Source: Streptomyces djakartensis (lineage in GTDB: Bacteria; Actinomycetota; Actinomycetes; Streptomycetales; Streptomycetaceae). From it: a stretch of 64,000 bases of DNA. Position 1 is the first letter of the stretch, and every line of letters starts with the position of its first letter. Positions 15,584-23,579 of the stretch are shown piece after piece. The notes under the pieces were generated by a model. The model was given only the letters and a program-made list of their open reading frames with translations. It ran no database searches and was not told the DNA's origin. The stretch spans positions 19,671 through 83,670 of the forward strand of contig NZ_BMWE01000027.1 in NCBI RefSeq assembly GCF_014651075.1, in the 5' to 3' direction. A program made the position numbers and the translations under genes.

Positions 15584-17077
15584 TCACTGCGAGCCCCGGA
15601 AGTCCGGCCCCTCCACGATCAGTCCCGCGACCAGCGCGCCCGACATGCCGGCGTGCGGCAGTCCGCCACCAGGATGCGCCCAGCCGCCGACGGCGAACAG
15701 TCCGGGCACGCGCGTGCTGTTGGACGGGTGCAGCAGCCGCCCGCCGGCCGCGGCCAGTGCCGGGACCGGCACCGCTCCACCCTCCGCGCCCGTCGCGTCC
15801 GCGATGTGAGCAGGAGTGCGCACCTCGTGCCAGAGGATGCGGTCGCGCAGGCCGGGTACGGCGCGCTCGGCGACGTCGATCATGTGCTCGGCATGCTGCT
15901 CGAAGGGCCGGCCGGGGAGCGCGGGCACCACCGCGCTCAGGGCGACCGCCTCGTGGTCCGGGCCCGGGACCAGGGCCGGGTCGTCGGGCCGCATGATCGT
16001 GACCGTGGGGCGTAGGTCCCGCGCCGCCGTGCCGGACAAGGCCTCCAACTCGGCCTCCCGGTCCGCCGTGTGCACCACCGTGCGGTGTGCCGTGCCCGCG
16101 GGGCGGCCGCCGCGCAGGGCCAGCAGCACCGTGAGCCGGCTGGCCGCCGGGGGCTGCGGCGGCACCTCGCCGTCGCCCCGCACCCCGGTCCCCGCCGTCA
16201 GCCGGTCCAGCGTGCCGGGCGCGACACCGGCGACCACGAAGTCCGCCTCCGCGAGAGTCCCGTCGGCGAGTTCCACCCCCGACACCCGGCCGTCCTTCTC
16301 CCGCACCCCGGCCACCTCGGCCCCGAACCGGAACTCGACCCTGCGGGCCACGCACCGCTCGTAGACCGCCCGGGCCAGCTCGCGCAGTCCGCCGCGCACG
16401 TACCAGGTGCCGAAGGCGTGCTCCAGGTACGGCAGTACGGCCGCGCTCGCCGGGGTGCTCCGCGGGTCGAGGCCGTACCGGACGGCGTGGCTCTCCAGGA
16501 GGGCGGCGAGCCGGGCGTCCCGCAGTTCCCAGGCCGCGACCTCGGCGAGCGTGCCGGCCCGGCGGGTGCGCAGCAGCCGCTTGCGGGGCGCCGCCGGGTA
16601 CGGCTCGCGCCCGGCCAGCACCTGCCAGTTCGGCCACAGCGGCTCCTCCAGCAGCGGCCGGCGGGTCCGGTCCCAGGCCTCGCGGGCCCGCACCAGGAAG
16701 TCGCCCCACCGCTCGCCGGTCCCGGAGCCGAGCGCCTCGTCCAGCGCCGCCACGACGCCCGCGCGTGAGGCGTTCGGCAGTGACACCTCCGTGCCGTCGG
16801 CGAACACGTGCCGGGACGACGGGTCGACCTGGACCAGCTCGACGCAACGCTCCAGCGGCTCCTTGCCGGTCTTGACGAACAGGTCGCGGTAGACGGCGGG
16901 CAGCGGGAGCAGGCCGGGGCCCGTGTCGAAGCAGAACCCGTCGCGCTCCAAGCGGCGCAGCGCTCCGCCGTACGTGTCCGTCCGCTCGTACACCACCACC
17001 CGGTGGCCCGCGACGGCCAGCCGGGCGGCGGCCGCCAGCGCGCCCATCCCGGCGCCGATCACCGCAATCCGTGCCAT
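15584..17077 (-). CDS. Phytoene desaturase-like FAD oxidoreductase
   Basis: A 497-aa flavoprotein of the CrtI/carotenoid-desaturase family: N-terminal VIGAGMGALAAAARLA, substrate region with FDTGPGLLPLPAVYRDLF, and C-terminal LFAVGGWAHPGGGLPHAGMSGALVA. No phytoene synthase or other carotenoid gene is in the window, so the substrate is uncertain. ATG 17077 is preceded by TAAAGT at 7 nt, fitting a leaderless transcript. It is convergent with the prion-like-tail gene; the gap is only 28 bp. Confidence 0.88.
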   Translation of the reverse strand: MARIAVIGAGMGALAAAARLAVAGHRVVVYERTDTYGGALRRLERDGFCFDTGPGLLPLPAVYRDLFVKTGKEPLERCVELVQVDPSSRHVFADGTEVSLPNASRAGVVAALDEALGSGTGERWGDFLVRAREAWDRTRRPLLEEPLWPNWQVLAGREPYPAAPRKRLLRTRRAGTLAEVAAWELRDARLAALLESHAVRYGLDPRSTPASAAVLPYLEHAFGTWYVRGGLRELARAVYERCVARRVEFRFGAEVAGVREKDGRVSGVELADGTLAEADFVVAGVAPGTLDRLTAGTGVRGDGEVPPQPPAASRLTVLLALRGGRPAGTAHRTVVHTADREAELEALSGTAARDLRPTVTIMRPDDPALVPGPDHEAVALSAVVPALPGRPFEQHAEHMIDVAERAVPGLRDRILWHEVRTPAHIADATGAEGGAVPVPALAAAGGRLLHPSNSTRVPGLFAVGGWAHPGGGLPHAGMSGALVAGLIVEGPDFRGSQ

Positions 17078-17493
17078 GCCAGGGACTTTATCGGCCCGCA
17101 CGGACAGCTCCCGCGGGCGGAGCGTTCTGGGGTCGGGTGCGCAGCCCTGAGTACGCGTACCTAGCCGGGGAGTTGAGTACGCGCGCGGATGGGGGACGAA
17201 CCGTGGGAACGAGAGAGTGGAGACACGGAGAGGGGCACGGCTCCGGCACCGGCGACACGGGGCGCCGGAACGGGGCCGGGCCCGCGATCCGCTCCTTCCG
17301 CCGGCGGCGTCGGCGGGAGCGAGGCACGGGGAGAACCGGGGGACGACCGAACGGGGGTCCTGCGGGTCCTGCGGGGGACGCACGGGGGAGCAGGGCGAAC
17401 GGGGGAGCAGGGAAGGCGCCGGTTCGAGGTGGCCCGCGGGGGACGCGGCCACACCGGACCGGCGCTTTCACATGTGCGCGCGCCGCCGTCCGG
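17078..17493. other. 416-bp G-rich intergenic region, no gene supported
   Basis: Plus-strand purine-rich tract with repeated cgggggagcaggg-type units near 17380-17415. A pair of direct tgagtacgcg repeats (about 17148 and 17174) lies near the desaturase promoter. Open frames exist on both strands but have no ribosome site and arginine/glycine-rich low-complexity products, so I do not call a gene. Confidence 0.4.
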
Positions 17494-18138
17494 TCAGCGG
17501 CAGCCGCTGACCCGTCCCTGGAGCAGTCGGGACAGGGCCGCGTGGACGTCGTCCAGGGAGCGCTCCGCCTGGAAGGACTTCCAGTCGAGAGCGGCCACCA
17601 GGACCATGCCGACCAGCGCGGACGCCGTCAGCGGGACGTCGATCTCGTCGCTGAACTCGCCGCCCGCCACGCCCTCGCTCAGCACGCCCTCCACGACCGC
17701 GACGGCCTGCTGCCGGACCACCATCAGCGTGGACTGCCAGGTCCGGTTGGTACGCCACAGCTCGGCCACGTACAGCTGGGTGAAGGCCGGGTAGCGATCG
17801 ATGAAGACCAGCCCCGCGCGGATCATCGCGTCCAGGGCGTCGACCTTCGTGCCGCCCTCCCGCTCGGTCCGCTCGGCCGCCTCCCGCAGTGAGGCGGTGA
17901 GGAGGCCGACCCCGTGCCGCAGCAGTTCCTCGAAGAGGACGGACTTGCTCGCGAAGTTGTAGTAGACCGTTCCCTTCGCCACCCCGGCGCGTTCGGCGAT
18001 CTCGTCCACGGTCGTGGCGGAGAATCCCTGCTCGGCGATGAGTGTGACCGCCGCCTCGTAGAGCTTCTGCCGGGTGGCCTCGCGGCGCGTGCTGCCGCCC
18101 GACGCGGCACTGCTGCTTTCCATGGCCCTGATTCTCAC
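17494..18138 (-). CDS. TetR-family transcriptional regulator
   Basis: A 214-aa repressor-type protein. The N-terminal helix-turn-helix is clear (LYEAAVTLIAEQGFSATTVDEIAERAGVAKGTVYYNFASK), followed by an all-helical ligand domain. I place the start at GTG 18138 because GGAGAGG lies 5 nt upstream; ATG 18123 is the alternative. It is the third gene after the ABC ATPase and YhgE/Pip genes, 42 bp apart. A perfect TGACTGGTCA-type palindrome in the operon promoter is its likely operator, giving autoregulation of the exporter. Confidence 0.9.
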   Translation of the reverse strand: MRIRAMESSSAASGGSTRREATRQKLYEAAVTLIAEQGFSATTVDEIAERAGVAKGTVYYNFASKSVLFEELLRHGVGLLTASLREAAERTEREGGTKVDALDAMIRAGLVFIDRYPAFTQLYVAELWRTNRTWQSTLMVVRQQAVAVVEGVLSEGVAGGEFSDEIDVPLTASALVGMVLVAALDWKSFQAERSLDDVHAALSRLLQGRVSGCR

Positions 18139-18179
18139 AGGAACCTCTCCGGAAGATCGGGGTGAGGCGACGGAAGGGC

Positions 18180-20264
18180 TCACAGACTCAGCTCCGGGTG
18201 CAGCCGGTCCAGCGTCCACACCTGGCGGCGACGGGCCGCCACGGCGGTCAGCGCGACGGCACCCGCGGTGAACGCCGTCAGCACCACGCACGCCTGCCAC
18301 ACGGGTTCCATGCCGCCGCCGGTGATGAGCCTTCTGAGGGCCTCGACGACGTAGCTCATCGGCAGGAAGGGGTGGAGCGCGTTGAAGAAGCCGGGACTGG
18401 TCTGCACGGGATAGGTGCCCCCCGCCGAGGTCAGCTGGAGCATCAGCAGCGCGAGGACGAGGATCCGGCCGGCCGCCCCGAAGCGCGCGTTCAGCCACTG
18501 CACGATCGCCGCGAAGCAGGCCGTCACCAGGAACAGGAAGCTAACCGTTCCGGCCGCCCGGGCCATCTCCAGGCCGACCGCCCAGTGCAGCACCGACATC
18601 AGGGCCACCGTCTGCAGCACCCCGATCGCCACCACCGGCAGCCAGCCCGCCAGCGCGATCCGCCACGCCGAGGCACCCGCGGCCAGCGCACGCCGGTTCA
18701 TGGGCGTGATCAGCATGTAGGCGACCATCGCGCCCACCCACAGGGAGAGCGGGATGAAGTACGGGGCGAAACCGGTGCCGTAGTTGGGTGCCTTGTGCAG
18801 GTCCTGGGAGGCGAGCCGCACGGGGTCGGCCATGACCTCGGTGCGCCGGTCGCGGTCCTGCTTGTCGTAGTCGGGGATCTTCTCCGCCCCGTCGTGCAGG
18901 CCGCCGGCGAGCTTCCCGGACCCGCCGACGAGCTTGAAGATGCCGCCGTTGAGGTCGTCCGCGCCCGTCTTCAGCTCGCCGACGCCCTGGTCCAGGGCGA
19001 CGGAACCGTCCTTGGCCTTGCCGAGCCCCGAGTGCAGCTTCTTGGCGCCCGCGGCGACCTTGGCAGCCCCGTCGTTCAGCTTGTTGATCTTCTCGACGGC
19101 GTCGTCCAGGTCCTCGGAGAGTCGCGGTGCCCGGTCGGCGAGCGCCTGGGACCGCTTCTGCAGGGTGGCGAGGTTCTTGTCGAGCCGGTCCAGGTCGCCG
19201 TTCTGGTCCGCGATCAGCGTGTTGAGGTCGTCCGCGATGGTGGACACGTCGGCCACCGCGTCCCTGGCCTTCTTCAGGTCGGCGCAGGCGGCGTCGGGCA
19301 GCACCGGGTCGTCGCAGCGCCGTGCGTAGACGTCGTTCAGCGTGCCGGACGCCGCGCGGGCGCCCTTGGCGGCGCCCGGGGCCCTGTCCGCCAGGGTGTC
19401 CAGGTGCCTGCGCATCGCCCCGGAGGAGTCGGCGACGAGCTGAGCCGCGTCGCCGATGCTCTTCTCGTCTCCCCTGATGAAGGGGCCCACCTTGGCGGAC
19501 TTGCCGTTGACCCAGTCGGCGAGCTTGCGCGTGCCGTCGGCGACGCCCTGCGAACCGGTCTCCAGGGCGCCCGCGCCCTTGGTGAGCTTCCGCAGGGCCC
19601 GGGACAGCTCGCCACTGCCGTTCCTGGCGTCCCGCAGGCCGTCGGCGAGGTCCTTGGAGCCCTTCTCGGCCTTGCCTATGCCGCCCTTGAGCTGGTCGGC
19701 CCCCTTCGCCGCCCGCACGGTCTTGCCGTGGATGTCGGAGAACGAGACGAAGATCTTGTCCAGGAAGGACCGGGAGGTCTTCGTGGACGCCGCCTGCCGC
19801 ACCTCGCTGAACACGGTCCGGGAGATCTGCCCGACGATGTAGTTGTTCGCGTCGTTGGTGCGCACCTGGAGGGCGCCGGACTCGGGGGAGCTCCCGGAAC
19901 TGGAGGCGATCCGTTCGCTGAAGTCGGCGGGCATGGTGAGCGACAGGTAGTACGTGCCGTCCTCGACGCCCCTGCGGGCCTCGGCGGCGCTCACCTCGTG
20001 CCAGTCGAAGGTCTTGCTGTCGCGCAGCCGCTCGGTGATGTCGTCCCCCGCCGTGATCCTCTTCCCGTCAGCGCTCGCGCCCTTGTCGTCGTTCACGAGC
20101 GCCACCGGGATGCGGTCCAGACGGCCGTACGGGTCCCAGAACGACCACAGGTACAGCGCGCCGTACAGCAGCGGCAGCACCAGCAGCGCGACCAGTGCGG
20201 CGCGCGGCAGCTTCCCCCGGCCGAAGCGGCGGAGTTCAAGCGCGGCCAGTTTCGGTGAGCGCAT
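18180..20264 (-). CDS. YhgE/Pip-domain membrane protein (ABC-2-like exporter subunit)
   Basis: 694 aa. One N-terminal TM helix (about 20-42) precedes the Pip/YhgE motif IPVALVNDDKGA. A long extracytoplasmic helical region of about 430 residues has heptad-like repeats (DGTRKLADG, GLGKAKDG). About five TM helices close the protein, ending in an ABC-2-like domain (SAGGTYPVQTSPGFFNALHPFLPMSY). The family includes phage-infection protein Pip and MmpL-like transporters of unknown cargo. Its start overlaps the ATPase gene by 29 bp, marking one operon. Confidence 0.9.
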   Translation of the reverse strand: MRSPKLAALELRRFGRGKLPRAALVALLVLPLLYGALYLWSFWDPYGRLDRIPVALVNDDKGASADGKRITAGDDITERLRDSKTFDWHEVSAAEARRGVEDGTYYLSLTMPADFSERIASSSGSSPESGALQVRTNDANNYIVGQISRTVFSEVRQAASTKTSRSFLDKIFVSFSDIHGKTVRAAKGADQLKGGIGKAEKGSKDLADGLRDARNGSGELSRALRKLTKGAGALETGSQGVADGTRKLADWVNGKSAKVGPFIRGDEKSIGDAAQLVADSSGAMRRHLDTLADRAPGAAKGARAASGTLNDVYARRCDDPVLPDAACADLKKARDAVADVSTIADDLNTLIADQNGDLDRLDKNLATLQKRSQALADRAPRLSEDLDDAVEKINKLNDGAAKVAAGAKKLHSGLGKAKDGSVALDQGVGELKTGADDLNGGIFKLVGGSGKLAGGLHDGAEKIPDYDKQDRDRRTEVMADPVRLASQDLHKAPNYGTGFAPYFIPLSLWVGAMVAYMLITPMNRRALAAGASAWRIALAGWLPVVAIGVLQTVALMSVLHWAVGLEMARAAGTVSFLFLVTACFAAIVQWLNARFGAAGRILVLALLMLQLTSAGGTYPVQTSPGFFNALHPFLPMSYVVEALRRLITGGGMEPVWQACVVLTAFTAGAVALTAVAARRRQVWTLDRLHPELSL

Positions 20265-21027
20265 CGGCCTTCTCCTCTCCCTGATCGGCGTCGGTCTCGT
20301 CGGTGGCCCGGCCCGGGGTGTCGCTCCCGCTCTCCTGGGTGGTCACTCTGACCGCGTCCTCGGGGGCCTCGGCGCACACCGCCACGACCGTCGTCCCGGC
20401 GTCCGCGACGGACCTGAGCAGGCCCCAGACGTCGTCGCGCTCGCCGTCCGAGAGCTTGAGGTCGGTGTCGTCGATCCCGAGCAGCCGAGGCCGGCCGACC
20501 AGGGCGAGAGCGACCGACAGCCGCAGCGCCTCCAGGCGCTCCAGATCGCGTACGGCCGTGCGGGGGCCCTTGGGCAGCGTCTCCAGATCGAGACCGGCGG
20601 CGGCCAGTGCCTCGCCGACGCGCAGCCCGGCCTCGGCGGCCCGTTCGCTCCGGGGGCGCAGCAGACCGCGCAGGGAGTCGCCGAACCGCCGCTGCAGCAG
20701 CGCCCGTTCCCGCAGGTGCTCACCGACGGTGAGGGCCGGGTCGAGGTCGGTGACCCCGGGCACATGGGCCAGGGCGCTGACGCGGCGCACCGCCGCCATC
20801 TCCTTGGGAAGCGCGGCCTCACCGACGGTGGCGGTGCCTTCCGTGAGCTTCATCCGACCGGTCAGCGCCAGCAGCAGGCACGTCCGGCCGGACCCGGACG
20901 GGCCTTCGACCGCGACGACCGATCCCGGCCCGGCGTCCACGGACACCCCTCGGAACGCCCATCCGCGCGGGCCCTTCAGGCCCAGGCCCTCGGCGGCGAC
21001 CCGGACTCCTCCCACTCGTTCCCCCAC
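20236..21027 (-). CDS. Degenerate ABC transporter ATP-binding subunit
   Basis: 263 aa. The Walker A position reads GPSGSGRT, with Arg where Lys is expected. Walker B reads RLLGIDDTD (Asp for the catalytic Glu). No LSGGQ signature or switch His is apparent. The C-terminal 30 residues are acidic. It may bind but hydrolyse ATP poorly, or act as a regulatory partner of the YhgE/Pip protein. GTG 21027 has GAAGGAG at 5 nt. First gene of the three-gene operon under the palindrome at 21056. Confidence 0.8.
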   Translation of the reverse strand: MGERVGGVRVAAEGLGLKGPRGWAFRGVSVDAGPGSVVAVEGPSGSGRTCLLLALTGRMKLTEGTATVGEAALPKEMAAVRRVSALAHVPGVTDLDPALTVGEHLRERALLQRRFGDSLRGLLRPRSERAAEAGLRVGEALAAAGLDLETLPKGPRTAVRDLERLEALRLSVALALVGRPRLLGIDDTDLKLSDGERDDVWGLLRSVADAGTTVVAVCAEAPEDAVRVTTQESGSDTPGRATDETDADQGEEKADALTETGRA

Positions 21028-21055
21028 GAGTCTCCTTCGATCGTGAACTTTTTGA

Positions 21056-21069
21056 ACTGACTGGTCAGT
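21056..21069. promoter_or_regulatory. Perfect palindrome, probable TetR operator
   Basis: ACTGAC-TG-GTCAGT, 14 bp, fully symmetric, 29 nt before the ABC ATPase start. It lies in an A+T-richer stretch with a TTGCAC-like -35 on the minus strand at its edge. TGACTGGTCA cores are common TetR-family sites, and a TetR gene closes the operon. Confidence 0.7.
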
Positions 21070-21204
21070 GCAAAAACTACTCCGAACTCAGGACCGAGGC
21101 AAAACGGCAGGTCAGAACGGATTGTCAGTGCCATACCTCACGATGGGTCACATACGGCACTCCGTGGCAGGAGACGCCGTCACGCAGACGACAGGAGGTT
21201 CGTC

Positions 21205-21768
21205 ATGGCCAGCTACCCCGCAGCAGCCGCCCGCCGGCGCCGCGCCACCGGCCCTGCCCCCTCACTGACCGGCCCGGCGAGCGACGTGCACCCCGTGCTG
21301 CGCCGGACCACGGCCCCGCCCGCAGCCCTCGACCTGCTCGCCCAGGCCCGCGCGGGCCTGGAGGAGGCGACCGTCCTGGAAACACCGAACGAGCGGTACG
21401 CGACGGCCCACCTCGCGGCCCTGCGCACCGCCGCCGCCGTGCTCGCCGCCCGCGGGCGGCCCGAGACCTCGCCCCGGGCCCGCGCCAAGATCAGGAGCGC
21501 GTGGGAAGTGCTCCCCGAGATCGCGCCCGAACTGACCGAGTGGAGCGCGCTGTTCGCCGCCGGCGCCCGGCGCCGCGCCCGGGCCGAGGCGGGCATCCAG
21601 GGCGCGGCCACCAACCGGGACGCCGATGACCTGATACGCGACGTGGCGATGTTCCTCCGCCTCGTCGAGCGCATGCTCGTCCTCCAACCGGTCCTCCCGC
21701 AGCCGCGACCGAACCGGGACGAGCCGGAGGCCCTGGGTGCGGGCGGGGACATGCCGGACGCGGGCTGA
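21205..21768 (+). CDS. SAV_6107-family HEPN-domain protein
   Basis: A 187-aa helical protein matching the actinobacterial HEPN_SAV_6107 family by its core (ALDLLAQARAGLEEA, ERYATAHLAALRTAAAVLAARGRP, WEVLPEIAPELTEWSALFAAGA). RYATAH fits the R-x4-H pattern seen in HEPN ribonucleases, although here it lies in an early helix. The function is unknown and no obvious antitoxin neighbour exists. ATG 21205 has a strong AGGAGG. Disordered tails flank the helical core. Confidence 0.8.
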   Translation: MASYPAAAARRRRATGPAPSLTGPASDVHPVLRRTTAPPAALDLLAQARAGLEEATVLETPNERYATAHLAALRTAAAVLAARGRPETSPRARAKIRSAWEVLPEIAPELTEWSALFAAGARRRARAEAGIQGAATNRDADDLIRDVAMFLRLVERMLVLQPVLPQPRPNRDEPEALGAGGDMPDAG

Positions 21769-21892
21769 CGGGGAGCGGCGGGGTCGGCCGCGCGAGGGCG
21801 GCGGCTCATGACGGGCAGCGCGGCCACGGCACGGTGGGGACCGGGCCATGCCTGCCACCTCGCCGGAGGCAATAGGGTGGGAGACGCCTGAA

Positions 21893-21924
21893 GTCTTCCC
21901 GTCCGTATCCGGACCGGGGAAGAC
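21893..21924 (+). other. Hairpin in the methyltransferase 5' region
   Basis: gtcttccc (21893-21900) pairs perfectly with gggaagac (21917-21924). An inner stem gtccg/cggac encloses a small loop. It is 55 nt before the GTG start. It may be a leader hairpin or a terminator of the HEPN gene; no T-run follows. Confidence 0.45.
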
Positions 21925-21978
21925 GCCCCCTTCGCTCCGCCGCGCAAGAGGCGGTGCCGTGCCGAGGAGTCAACTGAC

Positions 21979-22785
21979 GTGTCGGACCCGATGCGCCCCC
22001 GCGCCTCACTCCGTACCGCCGTGGTCTGGGAGGTCCTCCAGGACGCCCTGGACCGCCGGGTCAAGGCCACGGGTCGGGAGTCGCTGGACGTCCTCGACAC
22101 CGGGGGCGGCAGCGGCAACTTCGCGGTGCCCCTCGCCCGCCTCGGACACCGGGTCACCGTCGTCGATCCGAGCCCCAACGCGCTGTTCGCCCTGGAGCGC
22201 CGCGCCGCCGAGGCCCAGGTCGCCGACCGGGTGAAGGGCGTACAGGGCGACGCCCACGGCCTCTTCGACGTGGCCGAGCGCGGCGGCTACGACGTGGTGC
22301 TGTGCCATGGCGTCCTGGAGTACGTGGACGATCCGGCCGAGGGCGTCCGCAACGCGGTGGCCGCACTGCGCCCCGAAGGCGTCCTCAGCCTGCTCGCCGC
22401 CGGTCTCGGCGGTGCCGTGCTCTCCCGTGCCCTCGCCGGTCACTTCAAGGAGGCCAAGCAGGCGCTCGACGACCCGAACGGCCGATGGGGCACGGGTGAC
22501 CCCGTCCCGCGCCGGTTCACCGCCGAGCAGCTCACCGGCCTGATCGAGGCCGCGGGTCTGCGGGTCGGCGCCGTGCACGGCGTGCGGGTCTTCGCCGACC
22601 TCGTGCCCGGCGTCCTCGTGGACACCGAACCCGGAGCGGTGGAAGCGCTGCTGAAGCTGGAGGAGGCCGCGGCCGAGCTTCCCGCCTTCCGTTCGGTCGC
22701 CACGCAGCTGCACGTGCTCGGTGAGACCGGTGAGACAGTCCAGACCAATGGGGCCAGTGAGGCTGAAGGGGCTCGCGAGGTCTGA
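21979..22785 (+). CDS. Class I SAM-dependent methyltransferase
   Basis: 268 aa. Motif I LDVLDTGGGSGNFAVPLARLG, motif II TVVDPSP, motif III region GGYDVVLCHGVLEYVDDP and LRPEGVLSLL are clear. The substrate is unknown. In related actinobacteria similar proteins are labelled generic or tRNA-modifying methyltransferases, which I cannot confirm. GTG 21979 has GAGGAG upstream. It follows the HEPN gene by 210 bp with a hairpin between. Confidence 0.85.
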   Translation: MSDPMRPRASLRTAVVWEVLQDALDRRVKATGRESLDVLDTGGGSGNFAVPLARLGHRVTVVDPSPNALFALERRAAEAQVADRVKGVQGDAHGLFDVAERGGYDVVLCHGVLEYVDDPAEGVRNAVAALRPEGVLSLLAAGLGGAVLSRALAGHFKEAKQALDDPNGRWGTGDPVPRRFTAEQLTGLIEAAGLRVGAVHGVRVFADLVPGVLVDTEPGAVEALLKLEEAAAELPAFRSVATQLHVLGETGETVQTNGASEAEGAREV

Positions 22786-23062
22786 GCCGCTTCCTGAGGG
22801 ACCACCGCTGATCAGCACCTTGACTGTGCATGGAGTACGCCACAGGCCCCCCGAACGGGTGCCTGGCGCCGTATGATCGAGGGAGACCGTTACGGCATGA
22901 CGGGTCGGCCGCCGGGGAATGGAAGCCTCAGCGGGCCGGGACGTGATGGCAGGTTCCGGTTGGCCAATTGGCGCAGAGGGGCGGGTTTCACGGGGGCGAT
23001 TCCCTGCCTATCCTGAAGGGACCCCCGGGTCGCCCCGGCGACTGCACGATGAGGAGGACTCC

Positions 23063-23461
23063 GTGCCGCTCTCGGAGCACGAGCAGCGCATGCTCGAGCA
23101 GATGGAGCGAGCGCTGTACGCCGAAGATCCCAAGTTCGCGACGGCGCTCGAGGGAAGCGGGCTGCGTACGTACACCCGGCGACGGGTCTACCAGGCGGTC
23201 GCGGGCTTCCTTGTGGGTATTGCGCTCCTCATGGCCGGTATGGTCGCCAAGCAGGTCTGGCTCAGCGTCGTGGGCTTCCTCGTCATGCTGGGGTGCGCGG
23301 TGCTCGCCGTGACCGGCTGGCGGAAGGCTCCCAAGCCGGGTGAACAGGTGGCGGGGGGCGGAGGGCACCAGGCCCGCCGTCAGAGCCGGCAGCGGCGCTC
23401 CATGATGGACCGCATCGAGCAGCGCTGGCAGAAGCGGCGCGACGAGCAGGGCGGCCATTAG
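23063..23461 (+). CDS. DUF3040 membrane protein
   Basis: 132 aa. The conserved N-terminus MPLSEHEQRMLEQMERALYAEDPKFA, two TM helices (about 45-62 and 67-84) and a basic tail are typical of this actinobacterial family found beside the division cluster; its role is unknown. GTG 23063 follows GAGGAGGA. The 277-bp upstream region carries a TATGAT at 22872-22877 and a TATCCT near 23008 as possible -10 elements. Confidence 0.88.
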   Translation: MPLSEHEQRMLEQMERALYAEDPKFATALEGSGLRTYTRRRVYQAVAGFLVGIALLMAGMVAKQVWLSVVGFLVMLGCAVLAVTGWRKAPKPGEQVAGGGGHQARRQSRQRRSMMDRIEQRWQKRRDEQGGH

Positions 23462-23497
23462 CCCGCAGCGCGGCTCTCCAGGACTACGCGTAGACGT

Positions 23498-23540
23498 GAG
23501 TCAGGGGGTGACCACCGACTCGGTGGTCACCCCCTGACTC
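23498..23540. terminator. Strong bidirectional terminator
   Basis: A 20-bp perfect stem (23498-23517 with 23521-23540), loop act, lies between the convergent DUF3040 gene and the transglutaminase gene. It is extendable by a T-A and a G-T pair. It can act on both transcripts. Confidence 0.85.
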
Positions 23541-23579
23541 ATGTCCACGCCCTGTGCATGGCCCTGGGCTCCGGCGCCC

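Noticed and set aside
17189..17794. 201-codon plus-strand frame in the G-rich intergenic region
   Set aside because: It runs antisense through the TetR gene, lacks a ribosome site and its product is low complexity.
21860..21978. 6C RNA motif
   Set aside because: Only one nested hairpin is present and the paired C-rich loops of that motif are missing.
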